From positions 1-40,007 of the forward strand of contig JAMXLI010000010.1 of assembly GCA_024281115.1 (NCBI GenBank): a DNA stretch of 40,007 nt. The letters run 5' to 3'. The stretch comes from Terriglobales bacterium (GTDB lineage Bacteria; Acidobacteriota; Terriglobia; Terriglobales; Acidobacteriaceae). The position numbers were made by a program, and so were the translations under genes. Shown here one piece after another: positions 1-9,500 of the stretch. Every line of letters starts with the position of its first letter. Position 1 is the first letter of the stretch. A model generated the notes under the pieces. The model was given only the letters and a program-made list of their open reading frames with translations, did no database searches and was not told where the DNA came from.

Positions 1-513
1 TTCGAAGCGAGTCTCCGGCGCTCCCACCTGACTGAGATAAACATCGGTGCGCGCGTTGATGATTAGGGGAACGCCTGCGCTCTGGCCAGCCGCGCGGACG
101 GCGCGGATCTTCTCCACGGTGAGGCCCAGATCAGCCAGAGGATGGGCAGGGTCGTTCGTCCCATCCTCCAGGTTCAACCCTACTGCGCCGGCGGCGATCA
201 GAGCGCGGGCAGTTTCAGCCGCATCCTCGGGACGAGGGCCATAGCCGGCTTCGGCATCGGCGGTCACCGGCACCTGCACCGCGCCGGCGATGCGCGCCAC
301 CATCCGCAACATCTCCTGGCGGCCGATCTTCTCCCCGTCGGGATAACCCAACGAGAAGGCGATGCCTGCGCTGGTGGTGGCAATCGCGGGCGCGCCGGCC
401 GTTTCGAGAACGCGGGCGCTGGCCACGTCCCAGGCATTGGCCAGCACCAGGGTTTCGCTGCCCCGGTGCAGAGCACGGAGAGCGTCGGCTTTGGATCTCA
501 GTTGTGAGTGCAT
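1..513 (-). CDS. PEP mutase / isocitrate lyase family protein (3' part outside window)
   Basis: The first 171 residues of a TIM-barrel enzyme of the phosphoenolpyruvate mutase/isocitrate lyase superfamily are visible; the C-terminus lies beyond the left edge. Seen: the N-terminal block LVLANAWDVASARVLETAG (residues 22-40), IATTSAGIAFSLGYPDG (44-60), the metal-site block TADAEAGYG (84-92), NLEDGT (114-119) and NARTDVYL (153-160). These are the standard blocks of this family, which makes or breaks C-C or C-P bonds next to a carboxylate using Mg2+. The ATG at 511-513 is preceded by an in-frame stop two codons upstream, so the start is fairly secure. True PEP mutase and methylisocitrate lyase cannot be separated without the C-terminus; most short relatives like this are uncharacterised. 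Family is sure, substrate unknown. Confidence 0.9.
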   Translation of the reverse strand, partial: MHSQLRSKADALRALHRGSETLVLANAWDVASARVLETAGAPAIATTSAGIAFSLGYPDGEKIGRQEMLRMVARIAGAVQVPVTADAEAGYGPRPEDAAETARALIAAGAVGLNLEDGTNDPAHPLADLGLTVEKIRAVRAAGQSAGVPLIINARTDVYLSQVGAPETRFE

Positions 514-625
514 AGGTCATTGGCCGGCTGAAGTGGCATGGTCAGCGCCTGCATCGCTTGCGCGTAACCCCCGCCAGCAGCTATTACTACATGGAGTCTT
601 TCACCAGCCCGGAGGATACAAGCAA

Positions 626-817
626 ATGTCGGCACCCAGCAGAAGGCCGGAAATCCGCCGCCGCAGAGCGCGCGCGGAGAAGATCGCCAAGCTGCGCCGT
701 CAGTACACGATGGCGCGGAACGATTCCGATCGCAGCCGTATTCTCGGCAAGATCAAGAAGAACAGCGTAGGAATGACGGAGCAGCAGTTTCTCCAGCCGC
801 TTACCGCCAAGCAATGA
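626..817 (+). CDS. Small basic protein, possibly DUF6800-like
   Basis: A 63-residue, strongly basic protein. It begins MSAPSRRPEIRRRR, continues with AEKIAKLRRQY and a second Lys/Arg-rich helix near residues 40-48. The ATG at 626 follows a clear GGAGG ribosome-binding site at 611-615. The stop (815-817) directly abuts the stop of the convergent thioesterase gene (818-820). The REIRRRR...K(I/L)...LK pattern resembles small DUF6800-type proteins, which have no known function; that match is from memory and is tentative. The composition would suit nucleic-acid or ribosome binding, but nothing proves it. Confidence 0.55.
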   Translation: MSAPSRRPEIRRRRARAEKIAKLRRQYTMARNDSDRSRILGKIKKNSVGMTEQQFLQPLTAKQ

Positions 818-1204
818 TCACTTCACCTTCGCGCGTTCGAGGAAGCTGCGGACATTGACGGTGGCGCGGCTCACGGTGCCGCGGCCGATTTCCCACTGGC
901 CGTCGCGCGCGCTCACTTCCAGGACGAAGAAACGTCCATCGTAGGACTGCACGGTGGCCTGGGCGCTCACCGTTGCGCCGATGCCTGTGGCGGCGCGGTG
1001 TTCAATGTGAATGGCGGTTCCGACGGTGATCTCGCCATCGTGGCAATACGGCTGCAGAGCGTGAAAGGCCGCTGTCTCCATCAGGCGGATCATGTCGGGC
1101 GTGGAGTACACGGGGGGAAGTTCAGGATGATGCGATGTTAACGTGCGCTCGAACGTCACCATTTCAGAGGCTACGCCCCGCGCCCCCATCGGAACCTCGC
1201 GCAT
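818..1204 (-). CDS. FlK-like hotdog-fold acyl-CoA thioesterase
   Basis: A 128-residue single hotdog-domain protein resembling the fluoroacetyl-CoA thioesterase FlK family. The FlK catalytic residues Thr42, Glu50 and His76 (known from the Streptomyces enzyme) have exact counterparts in spacing here: Thr35 in YSTPDM, Glu43 in LMETAAF and His69 in HIEHRAAT. The C-terminal part (GRGTVSRATVNVRSFLER) is the usual end strand and helix. Members typically hydrolyse short acyl-CoAs as detoxification or CoA-recycling enzymes; true fluoroacetate specificity is unlikely to be inferable from sequence. ATG start at 1204; an internal Met at residue 6 is an alternative. It lies tail-to-tail with the small basic protein gene. 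Confidence 0.85.
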   Translation of the reverse strand: MREVPMGARGVASEMVTFERTLTSHHPELPPVYSTPDMIRLMETAAFHALQPYCHDGEITVGTAIHIEHRAATGIGATVSAQATVQSYDGRFFVLEVSARDGQWEIGRGTVSRATVNVRSFLERAKVK

Positions 1205-1494
1205 AGCGTGATTCTCCTAAGTTCATAACCGTGGCCGGCCTGGAGTGCCGATTCGCGCCAGGGAAACCATGCCACTGGCCTGATCGCCAGCGCACAGCTC
1301 GCGTGTACCGGCATGGCAACGTACAACGTGCCAGTCGCGAAGGCAACTCGATGAAAACGCCCGAAGCCCGCGAATGTCGGAAGCGAAGCAGCCCGCAGCC
1401 GGGGCCTGATTCGGCCTTCTCGCCCGCCCTCTAGCCAGCGTTTAAAACCTTCGTAGGTAGACGCGACGCCGGGGCGGCGAAGGCGGCGTGCCAT
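1205..1494. other. Intergenic stretch without recognisable gene
   Basis: This is the main part of the 356-nt gap between the thioesterase start and mnmG. A minus-strand open frame (1171-1494) crosses it, but it has no recognisable motif, overlaps the thioesterase and looks like chance in GC-rich DNA. No tRNA, terminator or repeat was found. The mnmG promoter candidate lies just downstream. Confidence 0.5.
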
Positions 1495-1503
1495 TGATAG
1501 AAT
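1495..1503 (+). promoter_or_regulatory. Candidate extended -10 promoter of mnmG
   Basis: TGATAGAAT fits the extended -10 pattern TGnTAtaaT (TAGAAT is 5/6 to TATAAT). No good -35 is present, as is usual for extended -10 promoters. Transcription would start near 1510 and give a leader of about 50 nt before the ATG at 1561. Confidence 0.4.
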
Positions 1504-1560
1504 CGAACAACTAGCGAAGTTCCCCGATCCCGCTCCGGCGGGCGCCCTGGCTCAGAGCTG

Positions 1561-3558
1561 ATGCAGTTCACGGAACAATACGACGTGGTGGTGGTGGGCG
1601 CCGGTCACGCCGGTTGCGAGGCCGCCATGGCGGTCGCCCGCATGGGCCTGCGCACCGCCTTGTACACGCTGAACGTGGACTTGATCGCGCAGATGTCGTG
1701 TAACCCGGCGGTGGGCGGCATCGCCAAGGGACACCTGGTGCGCGAGGTGGACGCCCTCGGCGGAATCATGGGCGAAGTGACCGATGCTGTCGGCATTCAA
1801 TTTCGCCTTTTGAATACTTCACGCGGGCCGGCCGTCTGGTCGCCGCGGGCGCAATGCGACAAGCAGGCCTACCGGCTCAAGATGCGCGAAGTGCTGGAGT
1901 CGCAGCCCAACCTGAAAATCAAGCAAGCGGAGGTGGCGGAGCTGATCGTGGAGCCGGCGCCCGGTCCCGACCACGACGGCGAGGGCGGCTCGCGCCGCGC
2001 GCTGGGCATCCGGCTGCGCGACGGCCGCACCGTGGGCGCGCAGGCCGTCATCATCACCACCGGGACTTTCCTGAACGGGCTCATCCACTGCGGCGAAGAA
2101 CAGTATCCCGCCGGCCGCAGCGGAGAGCCGCCGGCGGTTTTGCTGGGCGAGTCGTTGAAGCGCCTGGGCCTGCGCGGCTGCCGGCTGAAGACGGGCACGC
2201 CGCCGCGGCTCGACGGCCGCACCATCAACTGGTCGCGCTTTCAGGAGCAGCCCGGCGACGCCGATCCCACGCCCTTCAGCTTCCGCACGCGCGCCATCAC
2301 CCGGCCGCAGGTGCCCTGCCACATCGCTTACACCACGCCGGAAACCCGCCGCATCATTCGCGAAAACGTCCATCGCTCGCCCATGTACAGCGGGCAGATC
2401 ACCTCGATCGGGCCGCGCTACTGCCCCTCGATTGAAGACAAAATCGTCAAATTTCCTGACAAGGAAGTACACCAGCTCTTTCTCGAGCCAGAGGGGCTGG
2501 CCACGCACGAGATCTACGTGAACGGCATGAGCACTTCCCTGCCGATTGAGTTGCAGCTGGCGGTGATCAAGAGCGTGCCCGGGCTGGAGACGGCGGAGAT
2601 GCTGCGCCCGGGTTATGCCATCGAATACGACTCCATTGATCCCACGGAACTGGAACGCACGCTCGAAACCAAGAAGATCGCGGGACTCTACCTGGCCGGC
2701 CAGATTAACGGTACCAGCGGATATGAGGAGGCGGCATGCCAGGGCCTTATGGCCGGCGTCAACGCGGCGCTGCGCGTTCGCGGCGAGGCGCCGCTGGTCC
2801 TTGACCGTACCGAGGCCTACACCGCCATCCTGATCGACGACCTCATCAGCAAGGGCACCAACGAGCCCTATCGCATGTTCACCTCACGGGCCGAATTCCG
2901 CCTGCACCTGCGAATTGACAATGCCGACCGGCGCTTGACGCGGCATGGCCGCCGCGCAGGCCTGATCGGCAATGCGGAGTGGTCCGAGCACCTGGCCAAA
3001 CAAGCGCGCATGCTCGAGCTGAAGAAATTTCTGGAGACGACGCGCCCGGAGCGGCTGCCGGAGGGACTGGCGGGAGGCGCGGCGGGCGCCACCTATGCCC
3101 AGTTGCTCAAGCGGCCGGAGGTGCGCATCGAGCAGCTCGCGCCCCTTTTCCGCGACAAGCTGGCCGCCTGGTTTGCGCGGGACGGCGAGCCGCTATTCCA
3201 GCCCGCCGCAACCCACGTCGCTGCCGCCGTGGAGAACGGCCTGCCTGCGCAACTGCGCGGTGAGTTGAAGTCGGTGGAAACCGAGATCAAGTACGCCGGC
3301 TATCTCGACCAGCAGCAACGGGCGATTGCGCGTCTGAAGCGCTCGGAGGAGCGCAGTATCCCGGATTGGTTCGAGTATCGCGGCGTGAGCGGCCTCTCCC
3401 GGGAGATGACGGAAAAGCTGGAACGTGTCCGCCCCCGCACGCTGGGACAGGCCAGCCGCATTCCCGGGGTTACACCGGCGGCCATCTCGCTGGTCAACGT
3501 GTATATCGAAATTCAGGGGAAGCGCCGCGGAGCGCGAATCGTAGAGTCGCACGCTTGA
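1561..3558 (+). CDS. mnmG: tRNA uridine-5-carboxymethylaminomethyl modification enzyme MnmG (GidA)
   Basis: A full-length 665-residue MnmG. With MnmE it installs the (carboxymethyl)aminomethyl group at C5 of wobble uridine 34 in several tRNAs, using FAD, NADH and methylene-tetrahydrofolate. Seen: the FAD-binding [13 protein letters not shown] (residues 10-22, GxGxxG at 13-18), [22 protein letters not shown] with Cys47 at the same number as in E. coli, [10 protein letters not shown], the second conserved cysteine (Cys288) in YCPSIEDK, and the C-terminal [11 protein letters not shown] helical region that contacts MnmE. The ATG at 1561 has only a weak Shine-Dalgarno. It is followed after 24 nt by the convergent FmdB-like gene. 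Nothing unusual in sequence or length. Confidence 0.97.
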   Translation: MQFTEQYDVVVVGAGHAGCEAAMAVARMGLRTALYTLNVDLIAQMSCNPAVGGIAKGHLVREVDALGGIMGEVTDAVGIQFRLLNTSRGPAVWSPRAQCDKQAYRLKMREVLESQPNLKIKQAEVAELIVEPAPGPDHDGEGGSRRALGIRLRDGRTVGAQAVIITTGTFLNGLIHCGEEQYPAGRSGEPPAVLLGESLKRLGLRGCRLKTGTPPRLDGRTINWSRFQEQPGDADPTPFSFRTRAITRPQVPCHIAYTTPETRRIIRENVHRSPMYSGQITSIGPRYCPSIEDKIVKFPDKEVHQLFLEPEGLATHEIYVNGMSTSLPIELQLAVIKSVPGLETAEMLRPGYAIEYDSIDPTELERTLETKKIAGLYLAGQINGTSGYEEAACQGLMAGVNAALRVRGEAPLVLDRTEAYTAILIDDLISKGTNEPYRMFTSRAEFRLHLRIDNADRRLTRHGRRAGLIGNAEWSEHLAKQARMLELKKFLETTRPERLPEGLAGGAAGATYAQLLKRPEVRIEQLAPLFRDKLAAWFARDGEPLFQPAATHVAAAVENGLPAQLRGELKSVETEIKYAGYLDQQQRAIARLKRSEERSIPDWFEYRGVSGLSREMTEKLERVRPRTLGQASRIPGVTPAAISLVNVYIEIQGKRRGARIVESHA

Positions 3559-3582
3559 CGCAGACGGCGCCGGGGCACCGCA

Positions 3583-3894
3583 CTACTCTTTGCGTTTTTT
3601 GCCGGCTTTCGGCTTGGACTCAGTTTCTTTCTTGTCTTCGGGCTTGGACTCGGCTTTCACGTCGGATTTTTCACCCGACTTTCCTGCTCCGTCCCCCGCG
3701 CTTGAACCTGACGACGAGGAGCGGGCGTAATCGGTCACATACCAGCCCGATCCCTTGAACTGCACCGCGGGAGCGTGCAGAAGCTGCTCCACCGCGCCCT
3801 TGCACTTGGGACAGGAAGGCACGGGATCGGAAAATTTCTGAATCCGTTCAAAGCGGTGGTGGCACTTTTTGCACTCGTACTCGTAGAGGGGCAC
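3583..3894 (-). CDS. FmdB-type zinc-ribbon regulatory protein
   Basis: A 103-residue small zinc-ribbon protein of the FmdB/CxxC_CxxC_SSSS family. It starts at GTG 3894 with PLYEYECKKCHHRFE; the open frame continues upstream, but the family begins at this Pro-Leu-Tyr-Glu-Tyr block and a GGAG sits a few bases before the GTG. Seen: Cys8-x2-Cys11 and Cys28-x2-Cys31 (zinc ligands), then FKGSGWYVTDY, a Ser/Gly linker and a Lys/Glu-rich low-complexity tail (about residues 70-103). The family is widespread; FmdB was named as a putative regulator of the formamidase operon, but most members lack an experimental function. It is divergent from rsmI. Confidence 0.85.
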   Translation of the reverse strand: MPLYEYECKKCHHRFERIQKFSDPVPSCPKCKGAVEQLLHAPAVQFKGSGWYVTDYARSSSSGSSAGDGAGKSGEKSDVKAESKPEDKKETESKPKAGKKRKE

Positions 3895-4027
3895 CCGGTC
3901 TCCTCGGCAAGCGATATTCCCGATTCTATGAAGCGGGCTGCAGGCCGTCAATTTCCGCGCTGCGAGAACGCGGCCGGCTGCTCGCCGGCTGCAGCCCGCG
4001 CCGGGCAGGCGATGGTAGACTCCGGCC

Positions 4028-4906
4028 ATGCCGGGCGAGGCTGCACCTTCCTCAGGATCGACGCTCGCACCCGGCCTGTACGTGGTCGGTACGCCCATCG
4101 GCAATCTCGAGGACATCACGCTGCGCGCCTTGCGCGTCCTGAAGGAAGCCGACGTGATCGCCTGCGAGGATACCCGCCAGACCCGCAAGCTGCTCGACCG
4201 TTACGGCATCGCTACGCCGCAACTCAGTTACCACGAACACAACGAAGCGGAGCGCGCGGCGGAGTTGCTCGTGCGTTTGCAAGCGGGCGAGCGCATCGCG
4301 TTGGTCACCGATGCCGGCACGCCGGGAATCTCTGACCCGGGATACCGCCTGATCACGCTGGCAGCGCAACAGAATGTTCCCGTGATTCCCGTGCCCGGTC
4401 CCGCCGCGCTGGTTGCGGCGCTGGCGGCCAGCGGCCTGCCCACCGACGAATTCAGCTTTCATGGATTCCTTCCCGCGAAACGGGGGCAACGCCGGGCGGC
4501 GCTGGAGTCGATTCGCTCTTCCACACAAACGGAGGTGTTCTACGAGGCCCCGCATCGCCTCCGCGAGTGCCTGGAGGACGTGGTGCAAGCCCTCGGGGCG
4601 GAGCGCGCTGTGGTAGTGGCTCGCGAACTCACCAAAGTGCACGAGGAATTCATCCGCGGAACGGCCGCTGCGGTCCTCGAACGAGTGGCAACCCGGGAAC
4701 TCCGGGGCGAGATCACGTTGCTCATTGGGAAGGCGGAAGCGGGCGCACAGGAGGCTGCGAGCGCGCCCACCCCGGTCCGAGAGCGCTACGAGCGGCTGGT
4801 TGCGGAAGAAAAGATGGACGAGAAGGCAGCGCTCAAGCGGGTGGCGAAAGAGATGGGCATCTCGCGCAGCCACGCATATCGCGAACTGCAGCGCAGCAAG
4901 AAGTGA
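4028..4906 (+). CDS. rsmI: 16S rRNA (cytidine-1402) 2'-O-methyltransferase RsmI
   Basis: A 292-residue tetrapyrrole-methylase-fold enzyme that uses SAM to methylate the ribose of C1402 in the decoding centre of 16S rRNA. Seen: LYVVGTPIGNLEDITLRAL (residues 17-35), the IACEDTRQTRKLL block, LVTDAGTPGISDPG, and PVPGPAALVAALAASGLP, which form the conserved SAM and fold elements. The C-terminus (EKMDEKAALKRVAKEMGISR) is the usual helical extension. Length is normal. Its stop codon lies one base from the stop of the convergent gltX gene. Confidence 0.96.
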   Translation: MPGEAAPSSGSTLAPGLYVVGTPIGNLEDITLRALRVLKEADVIACEDTRQTRKLLDRYGIATPQLSYHEHNEAERAAELLVRLQAGERIALVTDAGTPGISDPGYRLITLAAQQNVPVIPVPGPAALVAALAASGLPTDEFSFHGFLPAKRGQRRAALESIRSSTQTEVFYEAPHRLRECLEDVVQALGAERAVVVARELTKVHEEFIRGTAAAVLERVATRELRGEITLLIGKAEAGAQEAASAPTPVRERYERLVAEEKMDEKAALKRVAKEMGISRSHAYRELQRSKK

Positions 4907-4907
4907 T

Positions 4908-6353
4908 TCAGGAAGCGCTCGCGGCGGCCGCCAACCTGGCTACCGTGCGCTCCTTGCCCAGTGCGACCATGACAGCAAACAAGCTGGGCGCCACTGCCTG
5001 CCCGGTCAGCGCCACGCGCGCACCGTTGATGAGAGCCCCCGCCTTGACGTTCTTCTCCGCGGCAAAATCGCGCAGGACCTTTTCGGCATGTTCTTCCGTG
5101 AAGCCGTTGCCGGCGGCGTAACGTCCCGAGAGTTCGCCAAGCATCTGGCGAACGGCATCGTCCTTCAGGAACTTCCCGACTGCCGCCGGGTCAGGCTGGA
5201 AGTCGTCCGTAAAAAATGCGCGGAACGAGGTGGCGAAGTCTTTGAGGTTGCGGGCGCGCGGCTGCAGCAGCGCGATGGTGGCCAGCAGCCAGTCGCGGTT
5301 GCCGGGCTCGGCCTGGATGCCGGCCTTGGCCCACTCGGCCTGGATGAGCGGAAGCAGTTTTTCCGGCGAGTACGCGCGTATGTACTCGGTGTTGTACCAG
5401 TCGAGCTTGGCGCGATCGAAAACCGCGTTGGAGCGCGAGATTCCCTCCAGGCCAAACAACGCAATCAGCTCGCGATCGGCCAGGATTTCGCGCGAGGCAT
5501 CGGGCGGGGTCCACCCCAGCAGCGCCAGAAAATTGCGGAACGCCTCGGGAACGATGCCCTCGTCTTTATACGCAATCACGCTGGTTGCGCCGTGGCGCTT
5601 GCTCAGGCGCGATTTGTCGGGCCCCAGGATGAGGGGAACATGGGCAAAGACGGGCAGGGCCGCTCCCAAAGCCTGATACAGGAGTACCTGCTTGGGCGTA
5701 TTGGAAATGTGGTCGGCGCCGCGCACGATGTGGCTGATGCGCATATCAATGTCGTCGGCGACGACGCTGAGGTGATAAGTAGGCGCGCCATCGGAGCGCA
5801 GCAGGACAAAATCCTCGATTTCCTGGTTGGCAAATTCGACCCGTCCGAAAACCGCGTCGTCAAAGCCGGTGCTTCCGCCCTCAGGAACGGCAAAACGGAG
5901 CCCGCTGGGCTCCCCGGCGGCACGGCGGCGGGCACTTTCCTGCGCCGACAAGCGGCGGCACGTGCCCTCGTAACGAGGCGGGCGGCCAGCAGCGGTGGCG
6001 GCAGCGCGGCGCTGCTCCAGTTCCTCTTTGCTGCAGAAGCAGAAATAAGCGTGGCCGGAGGCGGCCAGTTTCTCCGCCGCGGCGCGATACAGGTCCATGC
6101 GCTGCGTCTGGAAGAACGGCCCTTCGTCCCAATCGAGGCCCAGCCAGCGCAGGCCGTCCAGGATGCCTTGCACCATCTCGGAGGTGGACCGCTCAAGATC
6201 GGTGTCCTCGATGCGCAGGACGAAGGTGCCGCCGGTGTGCCGCGCGAACAGCCAGTTGAAGAGCGCAGTCCGGGCGCCCCCCACGTGCAGGTAGCCGGTG
6301 GGAGAAGGCGCAAAGCGCAGGCGCGGAACCGCGGAGGAGGAAGCGGAAGGCAT
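4908..6353 (-). CDS. gltX: Glutamyl-tRNA synthetase
   Basis: A 481-residue class I glutamyl-tRNA synthetase that charges tRNA-Glu and supplies Glu-tRNA for protein and haem synthesis. Seen: the HIGH-type motif PSPTGYLHVGGART (residues 17-29), the inserted YFCFCSKEELE...YEGTC cysteine cluster (probable zinc site), LRSDGAPTYHLSVVADD, and the KMSKS-type SRLSKRHG (about 248-255, Lys252). A gatB gene is present at the right end of the window, so this lineage probably uses the amidotransferase route; GltX may therefore also charge tRNA-Gln (inference). ATG start at 6353. Divergent from the GGDEF/HD-GYP gene. Confidence 0.97.
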   Translation of the reverse strand: MPSASSSAVPRLRFAPSPTGYLHVGGARTALFNWLFARHTGGTFVLRIEDTDLERSTSEMVQGILDGLRWLGLDWDEGPFFQTQRMDLYRAAAEKLAASGHAYFCFCSKEELEQRRAAATAAGRPPRYEGTCRRLSAQESARRRAAGEPSGLRFAVPEGGSTGFDDAVFGRVEFANQEIEDFVLLRSDGAPTYHLSVVADDIDMRISHIVRGADHISNTPKQVLLYQALGAALPVFAHVPLILGPDKSRLSKRHGATSVIAYKDEGIVPEAFRNFLALLGWTPPDASREILADRELIALFGLEGISRSNAVFDRAKLDWYNTEYIRAYSPEKLLPLIQAEWAKAGIQAEPGNRDWLLATIALLQPRARNLKDFATSFRAFFTDDFQPDPAAVGKFLKDDAVRQMLGELSGRYAAGNGFTEEHAEKVLRDFAAEKNVKAGALINGARVALTGQAVAPSLFAVMVALGKERTVARLAAAASAS

Positions 6354-6383
6354 GGGGTCAATGTTTCTTTGGTACTCAGAGCG

Positions 6384-6413
6384 ATGTTACGGGCCGCTGA
6401 AAAGCAGCGTCAA
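6384..6413 (-). promoter_or_regulatory. Candidate promoter of gltX
   Basis: On the minus strand a TTGACG -35 box (6413-6408) and a TAACAT -10 box (6389-6384) are separated by 18 nt. They lie 30 nt upstream of the gltX ATG. The -35 is a 5/6 match and the -10 a 4/6 match to the sigma70 consensus. Confidence 0.4.
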
Positions 6414-6430
6414 GCGCAGCGTCACTCTCG

Positions 6431-6460
6431 TTGACTCTCCTGACCGGAACACCGGATAAT
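6431..6460 (+). promoter_or_regulatory. Sigma70-type promoter of the GGDEF/HD-GYP gene
   Basis: TTGACT (6431-6436) and GATAAT (6455-6460) are separated by 18 nt; each box is a 5/6 consensus match. This is the best full -35/-10 pair I noticed in the window. Transcription would start near 6467, leaving a leader of about 70 nt before the ATG at 6537. Confidence 0.6.
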
Positions 6461-6536
6461 TTTGCTACCGCACTAACATGGGGAGCCCTGGCCACTCCCC
6501 GCCGGGCACACTGCCGGGATCGCCTGCCGGAGCGGC

Positions 6537-9500
6537 ATGGATAAGATGTTAGCTGGCATCGTTATCGTTCCCGGCGTGATCGCGCTGCTGCTGTTTCTCG
6601 TCTTCACGTACCTGTACCAGCAGAGCCGCGCAGCCTACTTTCGCGCCTGGCAACTGGGCTGGGGCGCTTACTGCCTCTATTACGCGCTGATCGCCTTTAA
6701 TACCTACGGCACCACTTCCCTGGGCGAACGGGCTGCCGGCAATCTTCTGCTGGTGGCCATGACCATGTGCATCTTCGTCTCCACGCGGCTGATTGATGAG
6801 AAGTTCCGGCCGCGCTGGTACGACGTGGCGCTGTCACTGGCGCTGGCAGGCCTGGCAATTTGGGACGTCTTCGCCTTCGAAGTAGCCGGAAACGCCAGCG
6901 TGCAGGCCACGCCGCGGCCGCATGTCCGGCTGGAGGTCGGGGTTGCCGTGGTGCTGGTGTATTGCGCCATCCGTTTTTATGGCTTCGCGCGCCGGCGCTA
7001 CTCGGTGGGGTATCGACTGCTGTCGATCGCACTCGCCATCTGGTCAGCGCTGCTGTTTTCGCGGCAATTTCATTATCTGCTGGAAGAGGTTTTCGGCCGC
7101 TTCGGCCACCTGCTGGGTCCCATTCCCCAGATGCTGCTGGGATTCGGAATGTTGATGGTGCTTTTCGAGAACGAACGCCGGGCGGTGCAGGAGAATGCGC
7201 TGGCCTTCTCCACCCTGGAGGTGGACACGGCCCAGTTGCTCTCGCCGCGCGAACTGGCGCCCAGTATGGAGAAGATTATCGAGCGGCTGTCGCGGCTGGC
7301 GCCCGGCGGGCGCGCCATCCTGCTGATCAGCGACCGCTGGCGTTCCGTGCTGCCGTCAGCACAGACGGGATTTTCCCCCGAGACCCTGGCCCGACTGCAA
7401 GAGATCGGCATCACCGACTACCTGGTGGAACTGGCCTATCGCGGCGGGGGCCTGGCGGTGTTGCGCGACCTGCCGCACGGGGCGGAGCCGCCTTTGCCCA
7501 CGGGCGGCCGCTTCGTCCAGTTCCGGGGCGTCATGGCGCAGGAAAACGTCCGGCATGTCACCGTTCTCAACCTGCAGACCCGGGAAAACAACTTCGGCGT
7601 GGTGCTGTTGCCGCACGAGGCGCGCAATGCCCTCAGCTCGTCCCAGGCGCGTTTACTGCTGGGACTGTCTCTGCAGATCGGCATGACGCTGGAGAATTAC
7701 GTGGTCATGCACGACGCGCACCGGCGCAGCAAGGAGTACGAGCTGCTCACGGAGATCGGACAGGCCATTGCTTCGCGGCTGGACCAGGACGAAATCATGC
7801 GGACCGTGCACAAGGAACTGGGGCAACTCTTCGACACGCGCACGTTCTACATCGCCTTCCAGGAGGGCGACGAAATCCGCTTCGAATTCGAGACCACGGA
7901 TGGCGTGATCCGCCCCAAGCGCTCGCGGGCGGTGGGCAACGGGATTACCGAGCACATCATTCGCAGCGGCGAGCCGCTGCTGATCCGCTCCGACATGGAC
8001 AAAGCGCGGACCCAGCTCGGCGTCACGTTCATTCCCGGCAAGCCGGCCAAGTGCTACTGCGGCGTGCCCATTTTCCTGGAGGGCCGGCCGGCGGGGGTGA
8101 TGGCCGCGATGAACCTGGAAAGCGAGTTCGCTTACGAGGCGCGGGACCAGGAGGTGCTGCGCACGGCAGCCGGCCAGGTCTCGGTGGCGGTGGAGAATGC
8201 ACGCCTGTTCGCCGAAGAACAGCGCCGGGTCCGGCATCTCGCCTTCCTCAACAACATCTCGAAGACGGCAATCTCCAGTGAAGACGCCGAGCAGATGCTG
8301 GCCGAGATCGTGCGCGAGATCCAGAAGAACTTCAAATTCGACCACATCGGAATCGGCATCCTCGACTACGTCACCAAGGACATCGAGATTAAGGCGGAAG
8401 CCGGGTCCACGGCCAAGGCCCTGGGCAAGCGCGTGCAACTCGGCACGGGGGTCATGGGGCGGGTGGCGCGTTCGGGCGAAATGGCCCTGGTGCAGAATGC
8501 CGGGGAAGGCACGCTGCCCGGCATCCTGGGCGACTCGCAGTCGGTGCTGTGCCTGCCGCTCAGCTACAGCGAAACGCTTCTGGGCGTGCTCAACATTGAA
8601 AGCCGCGAACCCAACGCGTTTACCCCGCAGGATGTGCTGATCATGAGGACGCTGGCCGACCTGCTGGCCACGGCGCTGCACAACTCGTTCGTGTTTCAGA
8701 AGCTGCAGCAGCAGGCCATTACCGACGGCCTCACGGGCATCAAGACGCGCCGCTTCTTCTACGAGGCCCTGACCTCGGAGTGGAGGCGCGCCTCGCGATC
8801 CGGGCGGCCGTTTTCCGTGGTGCTCATCGACCTCGACCAGTTCAAGGAAGTGAACGACAGCCTGGGCCACCTGGAAGGCGACCTCGTGCTGGCGCGCATC
8901 GGACGGCTGCTGGAGCAGAAATGCCGGCAGTCCAACGTCGTCGCGCGTTATGGCGGCGACGAGTTTGTCGTGCTCATGCCTGAAACCGGCGTGGAACAGG
9001 CGCAGATCCTTTCCGACCGCCTGCGGCTGTGGATCGCGACCGATCCCATGCTCGCGGAGCGACGCATCACCGGCAGCTTCGGCGTGGCCAGTTTTCCCCT
9101 GCACGGCTCCACGGTGGAGGAGATTATTCATGTCGCGGATGCCAGCATGTACGTTTCCAAGCACGCCGGCGGCAATCGCGTCTCCACGGCGGAGGAATTT
9201 CTGGAAGGTGAACACGCCGCCGTCCACAAGCAACTCATCGCCGGGTACATCGAGGGTTTTCTGCAACGCGAGCACACCGGCCCGGAGTACGTGGAAGAGC
9301 TGGTGCTCACGCTGAAAAAGCTGTGCGGCTCGGGCCAGGAGTGCGCTCCGGAAATGCTCAAGCAGGCCATCGAGGCGCTCAATCGGGCGGCGGAGATGCG
9401 CGAGATCCATGCCGGCAGCCACGGGGAGTCGGTGGCCCGCTTCACCCGCATGATCGGGCGCGGCCTGGAAATGGAGCCGGAAGAACTGGCCGCGCTGGTT

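Noticed and set aside
3583-4188. 201-residue version of the FmdB-like protein
   Set aside because: The upstream 98 codons are antisense to rsmI and its leader; the family start with a GGAG is at 3894.
4725-6434. 569-codon plus-strand open frame opposite gltX
   Set aside because: Antisense shadow; gltX is intact and complete.
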